Below, piece by piece: positions 1 through 12,520 of a stretch of 64,000 nucleotides of DNA. This DNA is from Atherinomorus stipes (Eukaryota > Chordata > Actinopteri > Atheriniformes > Atherinidae): positions 868,001 through 932,000 of the forward strand of contig JALJCO010001098.1 in NCBI GenBank assembly GCA_023101725.1. Reading direction: 5' to 3'. A program made the position numbers and the translations under genes. Under the pieces are notes generated by a model. The model did no database searches. It was not told the origin of the DNA and was given only the letters and a program-made list of their open reading frames with translations. Each line of letters starts with the position of its first letter. Position 1 is the first letter of the stretch.

Positions 1-600
1 AAAAATCAGTTCATACAAACATGTAAACAAACTGCCTGCTGAGTGCCTGCGTGAACAAAAACTCAGTATACAGGCGACATGTTCCTGCAAAGTTCACGCT
101 AACAGAAATAGATTCTCACCTTAAAGGAACTAAAGTTCATGGATCGAATAAGAAGAAAAAAGAAAGAATCACTGATTTAATGCATCCACCTGAATGCCTG
201 AAGCTTTGTTGCATTGCTTCCTTCCCTAAACAGTTGGAGGATGTGTGCGCTGCAACCTAAAAATGACGGCCGTGGTCAAGGTTAGCTAGCGCTTCCGGTT
301 TGAAGGGAATGAAGAGCAGCTTGAGATGCAAACAGTCGATGCAACAAACAAAAAAACGGCCCCCAAAAAACAGTTAAGTTGGCATATTAAAGGCTGGATT
401 TCAATGATACATCTGAAACAAAAACAAGCGTCGTGGCTTCTGTTTGGCAATCTGCGATGGGGGGAGATGAACTGACTCCTTAAACACGAGCGCTCTCACT
501 GATTCACTGCTCTGAATTAGAAGATATTCAGTTCTTTCATCCGAGCCGGCCGAGACGGTGTTGGAGCAAACGTTTTCAGGAAGAGATGACACATTATGGG
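1..600. other. daxx 3' UTR / downstream flank
   Basis: This stretch lies immediately 3' of the daxx stop codon (daxx is on the minus strand) and probably contains its 3' UTR. I see no other coding region; the short open frames here have no recognisable family. A variant polyadenylation hexamer ATTAAA is readable on the minus strand at 181-176, but nothing confirms its use. Confidence 0.4.
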
Positions 601-3600
601 TCACTCTGAGTCTGAGAGGACGATGATTTCATCTGGGTCACACTGAGTCGCCACGTTGACCTGAAACCAAAGACAGTAGGATGGTTAAATAAAATCTGAA
701 TTTATACTATTTCTCTGAAAATTAAACTTGTTAACAGCTTGTTAACTCTGAGGTATAAATAAGCACATTTTACATTTCTTAATCTCAGGGATCAAATTCT
801 CAAATACTGTATAAAAACTGTTTAAAAGTTAAATCTTTACATCAAGAGCATCTCATCTGTGTGGAAATCACCTTCACTTGAGGAAGTAGTATTGATAGTA
901 GTATTACATTAATGACTGATGGCAAAGGAAGGGGTGGAGCCTAACAAGTCTTTACTTCTGCCCACTCCTTTTTGAATATGTCTGTTTTGATATTTTGTTT
1001 TCTTTCTGTTTTTTCTGAAGCGGAGATGAAGCAGAAACACAGCAGAGACGAAGCGGAGATGAAGCAGAGATGAAGCTGAGACGAAGAGGAAACAAAGCAG
1101 AGACTAAGCAAAGACAAAGTGGAGACAAAGCAGAGACAAAGCAGAGACAAAGCAGCGGCGAAGCGCAGACGAAGCAGAAACGAAATGGAGAGGGAAGCAG
1201 AGATGAAGCTGAGACGAAAGAGGAAACAAAGCAGAGACTAAGCAAAGACAAAGTGGAGACAAAGCAGAGACAAAGCAGAGACAAAGCAGCGGCGAAGCGC
1301 AGACGAAGCAGAAACGAAATGGAGAGGAAGCAGAGATGAAGTGAAGACGAAGCAGCAGAGACGAAGCAACAACAAAGTAGCGACGAAACCGAGATGAAGC
1401 AGAGGGAGGAAAAATCATTTTCCAGGACAACTCAAGCTTTTCCAGGACATTTCACTCTCTCATTTTCCATGTGTTTTCCATGACTGGAAAAATGTTCAAT
1501 CATTTTCCAGGTTTTCTGGGGGGAAACTCTGACTGTAGTCTAAAACAGACTTCTGAGGCAGTTGCTACACGCCGCTAAGGTTAGCATTTCCAGTCATTAC
1601 CAGCAACAGGATCATTTAATCTGCTTAAAAAAGTTGATGTACCCTTTTTTTCCCCTTTTTCCAAGAAAATCCACATCTATGAGTAATTTTGGTCTAAAAA
1701 AGGGATTAAATGGGTTCTAGATATTTTAGAGCCAGGTCTCTAAGGATCAGCATGCAGCACTTTTTGCCATTTCTAATGTCTTTCTGAGCCATCATGCTTC
1801 CCCACCTTGTTCTTTTTGGGAGGTGGTGTTAACTGTGAGCTGCTGACCAGGTCCTGAGTTGGGGTGTCTGCTCGCGTGGACTCGACCTTCTGCGGAGAAC
1901 TGCAGCTAATGACGCCCATATCCAGAGGGATGTCTGTTTCACTGAGGAGGAGGAGGGATAGAAGGAGGGATGATGAAGACAAAGAAGCAAATCAATAAAT
2001 ACAAATTCTGGGAATAAAATGACCTTCCTAATACAACTAAATAAATCTAAAGCCATTACAATAAGCACAGCCGTACCTGTCACGGATGATTATGTGCTTT
2101 GTATTTTTGGAGTTATCAGACATCATTTCCTCCCTCTTCCTCTTCTGGCTCCTGGTAGTTCTGGTGCTGGGAGGCGACGACGTGCCGTTGGTCGTCTGTG
2201 CGTCACAATGTTGCACACTGACGGTCTGAGGTGAAGGTAGCGGCCCCCCATCAGCTGCAGCTGGGGTTGCATCTGTAGGGTCCTCTGTGGCTTTGTTGGT
2301 TTTTACGAGCACAACAGAAACTTGATTAGAAGAGTCCACGGGCTCCTGTACTTTCTCTGGGTTACCGTTGGACAGCGGCTGCTGCTCGTCGGTCTGCGTG
2401 GGCTCTGATTGGCTGGGGCTGTCTCTCGGGGAGGGGATGTCAGACAATGGAGAGATCTGGGACTGAGTATCATCAGAGATAGGGCTTCCACTGGTGACTG
2501 GCTCATCGTCATCTTTTAAGCTTCCCTCTTCAGCAGCAGAGACAGTTCCTGTCTGGTTGTATGTCTGATCCTCCTTGTTGTCACCCTCGTGCGCTTGCTC
2601 TGCCTCGTTACCATCGTCTTCCTCGTCATCTACAGAAAGAACCAAATTAACAGAATTGAATATTTTCTCTGTGCACAGAGGTGCAGTATCAGTGTGTGCT
2701 CTCACAAAGACCCTGTCCACACTTACACCAAACAGTAGGGATGCACAATATTGGAATTTTGATAGATATCCGATATGTCGATATTTTAAAACTCATTTGG
2801 CCGATAACCAATATCGATACCGATATTAAAAGCGGAAAAAAATAAGCAGTCATTGCAAATAGCAGTTTTGTTATTCGTTTCCAACACTTACAACTACAAA
2901 ATCTCACGAGATTTCAGCGTTCTCGCGATATTTCGGGGAGATTGACGCCAGATTTCGTTAGTAAAATAGATTGATACCATGTTTTTAAATGTCAATATGA
3001 TATCAACATATGAAAATATCAAGAAATTTTCGTGAATTCATGAGATTTTCGTAACAGAACAATAAAATATCGCAAGATTTCATTCGTAAAATAGATTGAT
3101 ACTAGGGCATTTGAGAAAAAAAATCGGTACACTGAAATATCGCAATATTTTCACATGCAGATATCATATAGAGATTCAAAAATGCAATATTGATCCATTT
3201 AACCAACGGTAAGAAAATGGTGAAATCTCGTGAGATCTCACGAAAACCCACAAGGTTTCTTGACTGAACAACGAAATCTCGTGAGATTTCATTAGTAAAA
3301 TAAATCGATACCACATTTTTACATATCAATATGATATCAGTGTATGAAAATATCGCGAATATTCAGTATATCAATTTTTCCCAGCCCTAATTGATACCGC
3401 GTTTTAAATGTAAATATGATATCAGCATATGAAAATATTGCGATATTTCAGTGTGTCGATGATTTTTTCCCCACCCCAAGTCTTTAGGAGTTTTAAAGTC
3501 TGTAAAAAGAAGTTTTTGAAGAATTTTTTTTTAGACTTTGAAACAGCGGGCTGATCGGTTAAATATTGGTGAGGTGGCCGAGGCCGATATGGGCCGATAC

Positions 3601-4174
3601 CAATAGGGGGCCGATTATAATCGTACATTCCTATCAAACAGCAAAAGAAACTTTATATTTTGTGTTTGACACATGCACACAGCTTTTAATCAGAATAACA
3701 GTTTTTTTCCAAATGCTTCACAAAGTGAGGATTCTTTAAAACCTGGTTATCAATAGCTGCTTTTACATGGAGCATTTTCTAACCTAATTTTTTTCCAGGG
3801 GACGTCTGATTATGTTCTGGACGTATAAATAAATTTAATCAGGAAAATAGAATTTTCTTTAAGATATTATTGTTTTGGCTATGGATGCCTTCATGGCACG
3901 GTTGCTGGTAATTAGGGATAAACCGATGCAGATTTTTTTTGGGGTCGATACAAATACTGATATTTTCTCATCAGCCGGATACAACCAGCCAATATTTGGG
4001 GCCGATACTGCATTTGACCCACAATTAATATAATAAAGGATACAGTTAAAACTGATTTTGAAAACTCTTTTAAGATTAAAAAATGAAACAAAACACTTCA
4101 AATAAAAGAGAAACAGTGCACTTGTAAACAAATATACTATAGAATCATCACATTGAAAACTGCTGCCTGTAGAT

Positions 4175-4211
<37 letters not shown>

Positions 4212-6868
4212 AAACAACTGCCAATGCAGATAGAAGTAAAAAAAAATTAAAAAAAAAACAAATATTGGCCTAAAATATCGGTCTACTGTTAGCTGCAGTC
4301 TCTGTAGCCTGTATGAGCCATCTGGTCAACCCACTGGTTGACCAGTGTAGTTTTGCACTGTAGCTGCTTTGTTTTTCCTCTTAAAATTGCCACTTCACCT
4401 CCCGCTGTTTAGTCTGCCTTTCAGTCTGCTCAGCTTTTCTTAAATTCAATATTGGCATAAATAAACATACACTACCAGTCAAAAGTTTGGACAAGTTTTT
4501 CCATCAGATTCAATGACTGGTTCTGTAAAAATGCTGCAATTTACGTATGATCCAATTATGGAATTTCCTTTCTTGGATTAATTAAGTATTTTTCCCTTAA
4601 TTTCATTAGTCAACTAATTGTCAAATTATTGGTGACTAGTCGATTATCAAAATAATCGTTTGTGGCAGCCCTAACTATTAACATTCTTTTCTTTTTAAAA
4701 AAGGATGATTATAATCTTTTATATTTATATGCTGCTGTCTCCTAAAAGTAGCTTTGTTGACAGTGACTGATGTTTCATCCCACAGATTTCTCTCCCGACA
4801 GCCTCCACCTGTAGCTCGGACACTTAACACTCCACATTTCTAAGGCTTTAACATTTTAAATTTGTTCCTCGAGCCACTGAGGGTATAATGTTTCAAATTT
4901 CTCAGACAACTTTGGCGTCTCTGTTGGTCTCTTAGCTGTCGCTGACTTTCTGAGGGAGACTTGGATCCTGCCAGCAGAAGTGACGACGTACATATGGGAC
5001 GTTACAGCACTTTGACTTGTCTTGCTTTCCTTATTCATTTGGCTCAAACACCATAAAGACCTCTTAGATTTGTAGAAAACTCAACTTCATATAAGCTAAT
5101 TCCACATTATTCTGGGTTTTACAACCAATTCCAACATTATTGCCAGATTCCCTTATTCCAACCACATTTTCCGCATCGTGGAAATCCTGAGCCCGTGTGT
5201 CTTTATGTCCATCTAGCTTTGGTTTAAATTGCATCTGTTTTTCAGTTTTGCCATTAAACTCTGATCTTTAACAAGAAATATATTAAAAAAAACTGTTAAC
5301 TTTGGCATTTGAAGGGATCTCTGCACTTCCCATGGACATATGTTTTTGTTTTTTAAACAAAGGGGAAAATATTGGTTTAAATTTTTTTTGGCAAGGCTTT
5401 AAGGACTAAAGAGGATGAAAATTTAACATACGTGATGTCATCTAAAAATAAAATCTCAACAATGCATGAAAACTAAGAGGAGCACCTGCTTTTTTTTCCA
5501 ATCAATTTTCCTGACTCACTATCTCCAGTCTAACCTGGTCCATCCTGCTGAGTGCTGGCCTGGATCTCTTCCTCTATGTCCGGGTCTGACGATTGATCAT
5601 CTTCATCATCATCTTCTTCTTCTTCATCCTCTTCTGCTTGTGCCTCCACCCCATTTGCTTCTTTTGTCTCAGCTTTCTTGTCTGATTTGTGATCCTGGGA
5701 ATAAAAGAGTCAGTGTTTATTTTAGGAATAATATGAGACACTTGAATCATGTCTTTATTTCCTGGTTTCCCCTTAAATCAGTAGTAACTTTTTTTTTAAC
5801 ATTTCTATCAATAAAACAGCAATTTATAATCAGTTGGACATAGATTTATTGCCTGCTTCATTACTTAACTAAAACAAAAAATCAAATTTTACAAGGTTCA
5901 ATCAGTTCATGTATTATTGAGTGTATAAGTGTGATTATTTTCTGCTTCACCTCTTTGTCCTTGTCCTTGTTGCTTTTCTCCAGCCGTTTGCGCCGCTCCT
6001 GCTCTTCTGTGTCGTCTTGTTTGACTGCATATTTGGTGATAACCTCGTCCAAGCGTGTTAAAGCCTGTTCCCTGTTTGATCGCAGTTTTCGTAACAGAGT
6101 GACGTCATGTTTTGCCGGGTCTGATTCTTTAGAGAAACATAAAGAAGAGGAAGGTAAGAGAGAGGAATGAGGGAAGAGACATGATGACTAAATGTTTTGT
6201 CCAGAGAGGTTTTGATGAGGGCAGAAAAGAAGAATCAGTATGGTTTTCTAACCCAATAGTGACTCAACACAAAGATTCTTAAATTTACAGATTAGGTAGA
6301 TCTTACATGTGGAAAAGGTCATAAGAAACTGAAAATGTGTAGCACATAATAAACTTAGAACAAATTTTATGACCAACTGCAAATATAGCTAAGGAGGGTG
6401 CACTGTAGTAGGAAATAGTTTGTTGAGTAACTTTTTCATGTTACTGTTAAGAAAAGGTCAAAACCCCTTCTCCAAATCCAAATGCTCCTTTCCTTTCGTA
6501 AAGCTGTTAAAACAAAACAAAACAATAAACAACAACACTTGACTCCTGCTCAGCAGACAAGAGGTTGTGTTCACCCGGATAATGTCAGCCTCCCACTAGA
6601 GATTAAATAAACATGTGGAGTACTTAAAGAAAAAAAAACCTGCACTGCAAAAACTCAAATTTTTAGCAAGTTATGCTTTTCTAATTTCTAGTCAAAATAC
6701 TTCATCACACTCAAAATAAGACAAAATTACTTAAAGAGAAACATTTCAGTAAGATATAAGATCTTGTTTTAAGACAATGCATTTCAAAACATCTTATCAA
6801 GAAAATTTTGCTTATGCCATTGGCAGATTATTTTGCTTATTGCAAGAAAAAATATATACATATATCTC

Positions 6869-6913
<45 letters not shown>

Positions 6914-9900
6914 TGCTTGTAATAAGCAAAAAACTTCTGCCAGTAGAACAAGCAAAGTTTTCTTGATAGGATTTCTTGAAATAAGATGCATTGTCTTAAA
7001 ACAAGATCTTATCCCTTACTGAAATGTTTCTCTTTAAGTAATTTTCTCGTATTTTAAGTGTGATGAGATATTTTGACTAGAAATTAGAAAAATATATTTG
7101 CTAAGATTGGACTTTTTGCAGTGAGAGATCACACTAATTCTCCTGAGGAAGTGATAAACTCAAAGCTTTACTCTGAGTGATGTTTTTATCACTCCCTTTT
7201 GTGGTTTAGCCTGACATTTTCTCCACCCTCCTCCTCATACTTATTACCCTGCAACCCTCTTCTGCTGTGTTGCAGGTGGTTTTCCAGCCGAATGCAACTT
7301 AAATTCTAAATGCTAAGTTCACTGGAGGGATTTGTAAAAAGAGAAAGGATCAGTCAAGCATTTCTCTTTTTTAAAGCCGCATTAAAAATATTTCTCTAAC
7401 ATATTATTCATATCAACTTCTCCTTTACAGTTTTTAAGCAGTAAAATTTCACAGTAGCTATAATTATGGTATCAGCTCTTATCCACCAAGCAGTCAAGAA
7501 GAACTAAAGCCTGCAGGAGGCCCCCCCGCAGGGTCTCCTCCCACAACCAGCTTCTGAACAAACAAAACATAAACACACAGCAAATATTACACTGTCACTC
7601 AGGAAGTATCTGTGACAGTGTATGAGAAAATGGGGGATATGTTACACCACAATAATCAGTTGATAATTAGCTTTTCAATCTTTGTTGCCATGTTTGCTTG
7701 TTTAAGAAAAATAAAGGTGAAAAATAATAAGAGCTTGTGTGGGAGACGTGTGAAAGTTTTCCTCCATCATTACCGACCCAAAAAACTAAACTAAAACTAC
7801 TCCTGACTTGGTGCACAAGAGCCTCTTTGTGTTCAAAGTCTTACCATTCGAGTAGTTGTCCGTGAGGTGTGAGCCAAAGTTATAGACCATGTCCTGGTGA
7901 CGTCGTTCTTGTAAGCGATTCCCAGTTTCTCTGAAGGCCTCCTGAGCGATTTGGGTTAACTGCTTTCTGGTTAAACAGAGGTTATGGCGCTCATTGGCAC
8001 GCGATACCTGGTGCAGGATGTCTAGGTAATCCGGAGGGTTGCTGCGAGCCTCGGGACCGTTAATGAAACGCTCGATCTGACAGGAGGCAAAAATTTAAGG
8101 CTCATTAAACCACAGGAAATGTTACTCGTCATCAATTTATATTTAATTTAGTTTAACTTGGTTGCACTTCTACTTAAACACTGTGCTGTACTGTGTTGTA
8201 CATACACTTGTAAACAAATATGTCTACATCTAATATTTTCACATTTGTGTTCCTTATTAATATCTATATTTATAAATATTTAACGTATATTGTTTAGATA
8301 TCTTGCTTATTTATACATATAGTTTATTTATACATATTTATATGTGTAATGCATATACATTTATTGCATCATACATAGGTATATAGTAAATATAGTCATT
8401 ATTACAAATGTAATTTACTTCCTTGTCCTTTTTATACCATCTTATATTTTATCTATATTTCTATACTAATCAATACATGTCAGTCTTAGATGCTACCAAG
8501 TACCCCAACATTTTTTAATCTTTTTTTTTTTTTTGTATTCTCTCTCTCTTGCCTTCTTATTCTGGGGGCAACATGTAAAATGGGCTTTTTAAGATTTTTA
8601 TTATGTCATGTCATTTCCTCCCCATAAAACAAGCTCCTGGGGTTACTTAGACTCATTCACACATATTTGAGAAATCCCTGAATCTCCTGAGGAAACCAAC
8701 ATGTCTGCCAAAACAGCTGCCCCCCCCCCCTCCCCCTGCTGAGCTCCGCCCCACCAGAGCAGAGTGTTGTGATGAGTGGGGTTGGTGTATCATAAACAGC
8801 AGGAAGCATCTTAAAGGGACAGTAGTGAATATTTAAGGCATCAGACACAAACATGGAGTGATGTCACATTTCTTTAGGTTGTTGGTTATGTATACTGTAT
8901 TTTCAAAACTACTAAAGGTAACAGTTATTTGGTTGTGCCACAAAAGGGAATTATGTGCCTAATAATGACATGAAACCCCCTCTTTATATGACTGTCTGGA
9001 ACCTCAATTTCCCTAAAGGAACTTCCTAACAGGATCAATAAAGTGGTCTGAAATCTGAAGAAATATAAATATTTGACCCGTTTTAGCCGAGACGGAAAAC
9101 AAAGACTATTTAATCATTTTAACTGTGACCTCACCTTCTTGTTAATCTCAGGATATCGAGTACCACTGTAGGCAATTCTCTGTTCAATGGCTCTGCCCGT
9201 AAGTGTGTTGCAGCCCTTTAGTTCACACAACTTTTCATAGATCTTCATCATCTGGAAAAAAGAAGGGGTGAGGGGGAGGATAAGGAATGATTAGTGTTCA
9301 AATACCTGCTGTAGTCATTTCACATCTTTGATCTGAAACTGCAGTGCTATCTATCAGATTCTAGTACAACCTTGCGTTTGAGTTTGTGCTCCTGGATGTA
9401 TGTAGAGTCTTCAGCTCCAAGTTCATCGAGACTCAGCTCAGCCTGCTGCAGACGGCGGATCTCATCGTTGTACACCTTTAGCAGGTTCTCCAGGTAGGCG
9501 ATCTGAAAGTAATTCAGCACACATAAAGGGTCAGAGCTGATTTTGCTGTTACATGTACTGTGGCTTCCTAAAATAGAAAAACAATGTTTAAAATGCACCC
9601 ATATTAAATTCCAAAGGATCTAATGTTTATGATCAACACTAACCTGTTTCCTGGATGCCCTTTTAGCCTTTTTCTCCACTTCTTGAGCCTCATCTCCATT
9701 GTTTGCTTGAAGTCCTGAGGTGGAAGGTTGCTCTTCTGCTGCTGATTCCAACCCATTTTCCTTTTGGTCCACTTTACCTTTAGTTTTGTCTTTACTTTTG
9801 AGGGAAACGGAGGTAGACTGAAAAGAAGCTGAAGCTGAGGTAGAACTGTCAGCCTTGATGAGTTTCTGCCTCTTCTTGACGGCATGCTGCTTGAGCACAG

Positions 9901-10784
9901 TGCACAGTTCATTAATATAAACGAAAGTTTTGGACTTCTTGGCCTGAGCGCGAGTCAAACAACGTCCCAGGGTGTTCCTGAACTCCACGGATGACAAATA
10001 GTCAGGGCTAGCCTTGGAGTGTTTTGTTTGGAGGAAAGTCAAGACCTCAGGGCAGTCCTCGGTGAGAGCTGAGCAATGCTCCACAAACTGAAAGCAAACA
10101 GAGTGAGAAGAAAGAATGAGACATACATTTTGTACATTGATATTAGCCCGTATACAAAGTTTTTGTAAACTTAACATTGCGGGACTGACAGCAAACTAAC
10201 AGATGCTTTGCAAGACCATCAGTCATTTCTTTTTTTATCCTGAAGCTTTAAAGCCTCCAGAGAAGATTCAATCTTTTAAAAGCCTTAAAAAAACATTGCT
10301 GGCACTGCAGGTTTCACACCTGCATTACTGTGTATGATGCTAGTAGGTTTTTTGGCCTGTCCAGCGAAAACAGGAATGTAGTGGACAGTAAAGTAATTTT
10401 ATATTCACTTCCAGTGCAGGAGGCAAGGCAATGTATTATTTGTGTAGCTAAATTCATGCACAGGACAATCCAAAGTGCTTTACCTAAAACATTAAAATCA
10501 GTAAACCATTAAAAGCATTCAGGAGGTTTAAGATGTTTTCTCACCTCTGCAAATAGCTTCTCATTTTCTGCCTGCAGAACATTTTTATCCTTGTTTGCTG
10601 AAGCAAAGGGTGACTGGGTGATATGGGTGGACACTGGTAGCTGGCTTTTCAGTGGCGAGACAATTTTGGCTTGACGCTTAGAGGATGAGGTGGTGGCAGA
10701 GCAAGAAGGCTGAGGGCTCTCCTCTTCATCATCATCATCGAGTATTATGATCTTATCTGCCATCGAGGCCGGAGCCACCGCCAT
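601..10784 (-). CDS. daxx: Daxx, H3.3 histone chaperone / SUMO-dependent co-repressor, 10 coding exons
   Basis: Coding exons on the minus strand: 10784-10545, 10087-9644, 9502-9371, 9251-9135, 8076-7845, 6126-5951, 5694-5535, 2629-2077, 1941-1806, 660-601. All junctions are GT-AG and phases agree; the sum is 2250 nt, giving 749 aa plus stop (human DAXX is about 740 aa). Seen: an N-terminal SUMO-interacting motif (IIILDDDDEEE, residues about 12-22), a helical-bundle domain in exon 2, the helical histone-binding domain over exons 3-6 (for example YLENLLKVYNDEIRRLQQAE), then an acidic tract (EEEEDDDEDD) in exon 7, a long low-complexity acidic/Ser-rich exon 8, and a C-terminal SIM ending IIVLSDSE-stop encoded in the 60-nt last exon. 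Known of the family: H3.3-H4 deposition with ATRX, PML-body localisation through the SIMs. A second in-frame Met (10763) directly precedes the SIM, so the start may be either. Linkage with tapbp is the usual teleost MHC class I arrangement. Confidence 0.95.
1015..1405. repeat. purine-rich minisatellite with 133-bp higher-order duplication in daxx intron 9
   Basis: The plus strand is a run of 11-12-nt variants of gcagagacaaa / gcagagatgaa with almost no pyrimidine-rich stretches. On top of the short period, a block of about 133 bp is repeated: the gctgagacgaa(a)g landmark occurs at 1075 and again at 1208, followed by the same order of variant units. Several open frames on both strands cross it (K/E/Q/R-rich on plus, S/L/C/F-rich on minus); they are by-products of the repeat, not genes. 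Confidence 0.9.
2736..3633. mobile_element. non-autonomous hAT element in daxx intron 7
   Basis: The left end reads tagggatgcacaatattgg and the right end cgtacattccta, imperfect terminal inverted repeats. The flanks are ccaaacag (2728-2735) and tcaaacag (3634-3641), an 8-bp target duplication with one mismatch, as expected for hAT. The interior is a diverged foldback with many cgatat/tcgcga-like palindromes and no transposase frame. A related copy sits in tapbp intron 4 (18537-19314). Confidence 0.8.
3900..4690. repeat. cluster of degenerate DNA-transposon ends and a G35 run (daxx intron 7)
   Basis: Contains a hAT-like start (agggataaaccgatgc at about 3914), an uninterrupted run of 35 G at 4175-4209, a Tc1-like end (actaccagtcaaaagtttgg at about 4471) and another hAT-like end (gtggcagccctaac at about 4662). 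None is complete. No exon is visible; the phase-compatible splice sites of daxx lie outside this cluster. Confidence 0.45.
6643..7123. mobile_element. palindromic MITE in daxx intron 5
   Basis: Ends are cactgcaaaaact at the left and actttttgcagtg at the right. The two halves, about 220 bp each, are inverted copies (for example aagatcttgttttaagacaa versus its complement at about 6990) around an (AT)n core at about 6870-6905. No coding capacity. Confidence 0.8.
8100..9110. other. daxx intron 4, AT-rich with a LINE-tail-like sequence
   Basis: No gene seen. An AT-rich tract runs over 8200-8480. A C10 run lies at about 8720-8732. The tail aggatcaataaagtggtctg at about 9032 resembles the 3' ends common to many fish retroposons. 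Confidence 0.35.
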
Positions 10785-10807
10785 GTAAAAAAGGTTACTG
10801 GTCCTGC

Positions 10808-12451
10808 TTTAACAAATAACAAAGCATGAATATAGTCAGAGAAAAATTCTGAGAAAATGGGATAATTGTTGGGCAATACTCACATTGTAGTCGAAAAAGG
10901 GAAAATTTAAAGCTTATAAAAAAAAATATATTAGAGCCTATGAAATAATTAAAAACCTGGTCATGGTCAGTTTGCAACAAAATCTTACAATGTAATGTCA
11001 ATTAATGCTAAATAGAATGTGACTAGATATCTATGAAACAACCATCTTTTATTATGACAAAATAAATATGTGGAAGCAATGAAGTATGTAATGTTTCCTT
11101 TATTGTTTCCACATCATTAGTTAGCATGATAAAGTTGATGATTAAAGCTAATAAAGATAAATAATTTATCTACTTTGTCATGTAATAACCTGAATACATC
11201 TGAAAAAGCATTCTCAAGAATTTTCTGTTACATTTTGCAAACACTTGGAAGCAAACCCAATGTTAGGAGAATGAGTTTGGAGTTTTTCGCTTCCTGAACA
11301 AAATCAATACATACTTGAAAATAGTAATAACAGGACTATGACTATGACAGGCCTAATATTAGCCAGCACATCATACATGGAGCAAAGATGGCTTAAACGG
11401 CAATATTTGTTTTACAAAGTGATGGCAGAATTTTGTTTCAGTAACAGCTTTAAGTTCTTGCATTGTGTACCCCAATAGCCAATCAAATGTACTTTTATAA
11501 TAATAATAATAAAAAAACAATGTTAAAATGGAAATGTTTCCTGTTAGACTGCCAACTACCTGGTGTCTGAAAGACACTGCATATGCAAGTATTTTATTTA
11601 TCGCAAATTGCACTGTAATAGGAAGTCCTGACAGTGTTTTAAAAATCGCATCACAAGTTTTCTTAATATCCTGCATCTCTACATCACAGCTATTTATGCC
11701 TAAAAAAAAAAAACCCAAATAAGTCACTTCTGAATCTGTTGCAAGTAAACTTATTTCAAACATTGTTTATTTCTCATAAATTCAGATTCAGATTTAAAAA
11801 AATTAAGACCATGCAAAAAATAATTCTATGTTGATTATCTTCAGCATTAATTTTCAGTTCTACTTTGTGAACATTATGGCCTTTACTAAACAGGAAATTT
11901 GACAGTTGACAATCGACACTATTTTGCTGAGTTTTTTTATCTATTGTTTTATCATTGATTATAGGAATATTGATATTTGACATTTAATATTAAAAATGTA
12001 TTCAAGTGTTTTTCATATATAATTTCTATTAGTTTACCAATCACTCTACTTTTTTGCTCTTTTGCTTTGTATCTTTTTAGCATTCGTAACGGAAGAATTA
12101 CCTAGTTTTGGGATCAATAGAGTATTTATCAATCCAGATGGTACACTGATGTTTGGAGCTTAAAATGACTCAAAATCAATTTGCTTCGCCCCTGGGAACT
12201 CGTGATAAGCATTTTATATGGTCTATAATTAGACAGAGTACTGATCGGTTTAACAAAATAATAAAATAGTTGTTGAACTAAAGGTGCCTGGTTTACTAAA
12301 CAAAGAGAAGCGTCGTAGTTTGGCAAATAAAACATCAGCAGAATACTTGACCTGAGAACTTGGAGGACTGGTGGCTCACATTAAAACAGACAAGTTTTTA
12401 CAAAAACAAACTTTGAGAAACACAGTTGGACAAACATTAAAATGTACTCAC
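10808..12451. other. probable first intron of daxx
   Basis: AT-rich, with no recognisable coding region on either strand. It lies between the candidate non-coding exon at 12452 and the acceptor just upstream of the daxx start codon. Confidence 0.35.
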
Positions 12452-12520
12452 CTCTTATATAGGGGCTGTTTTGCGTGACAACTAAAGCAACGCTCCACAA
12501 CGGTGCATAATGAAAATGTT
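12452..12520 (-). other. daxx: probable daxx non-coding first exon and promoter
   Basis: On the minus strand a strong donor (GAG|GTGAGT) ends at 12452, and an acceptor-like GCAG sits at 10807-10804 just upstream of the daxx ATG, which would leave an 18-nt 5' UTR piece in exon 2. Upstream (12780-12840) there are ATTGG (inverted CCAAT) motifs at two places. Mammalian DAXX also starts with a non-coding exon. The exact transcription start is not readable; the upper limit given is a guess. Confidence 0.4.

Noticed and set aside
941..1430. Long overlapping open frames, K/E/Q-rich on plus and S/L/C/F-rich on minus
   Set aside because: They follow from the purine-rich minisatellite in a daxx intron; daxx exons on both sides join in phase without them.
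6840..6910. (AT)n tract as a possible origin or promoter
   Set aside because: It is the central loop of a palindromic MITE.
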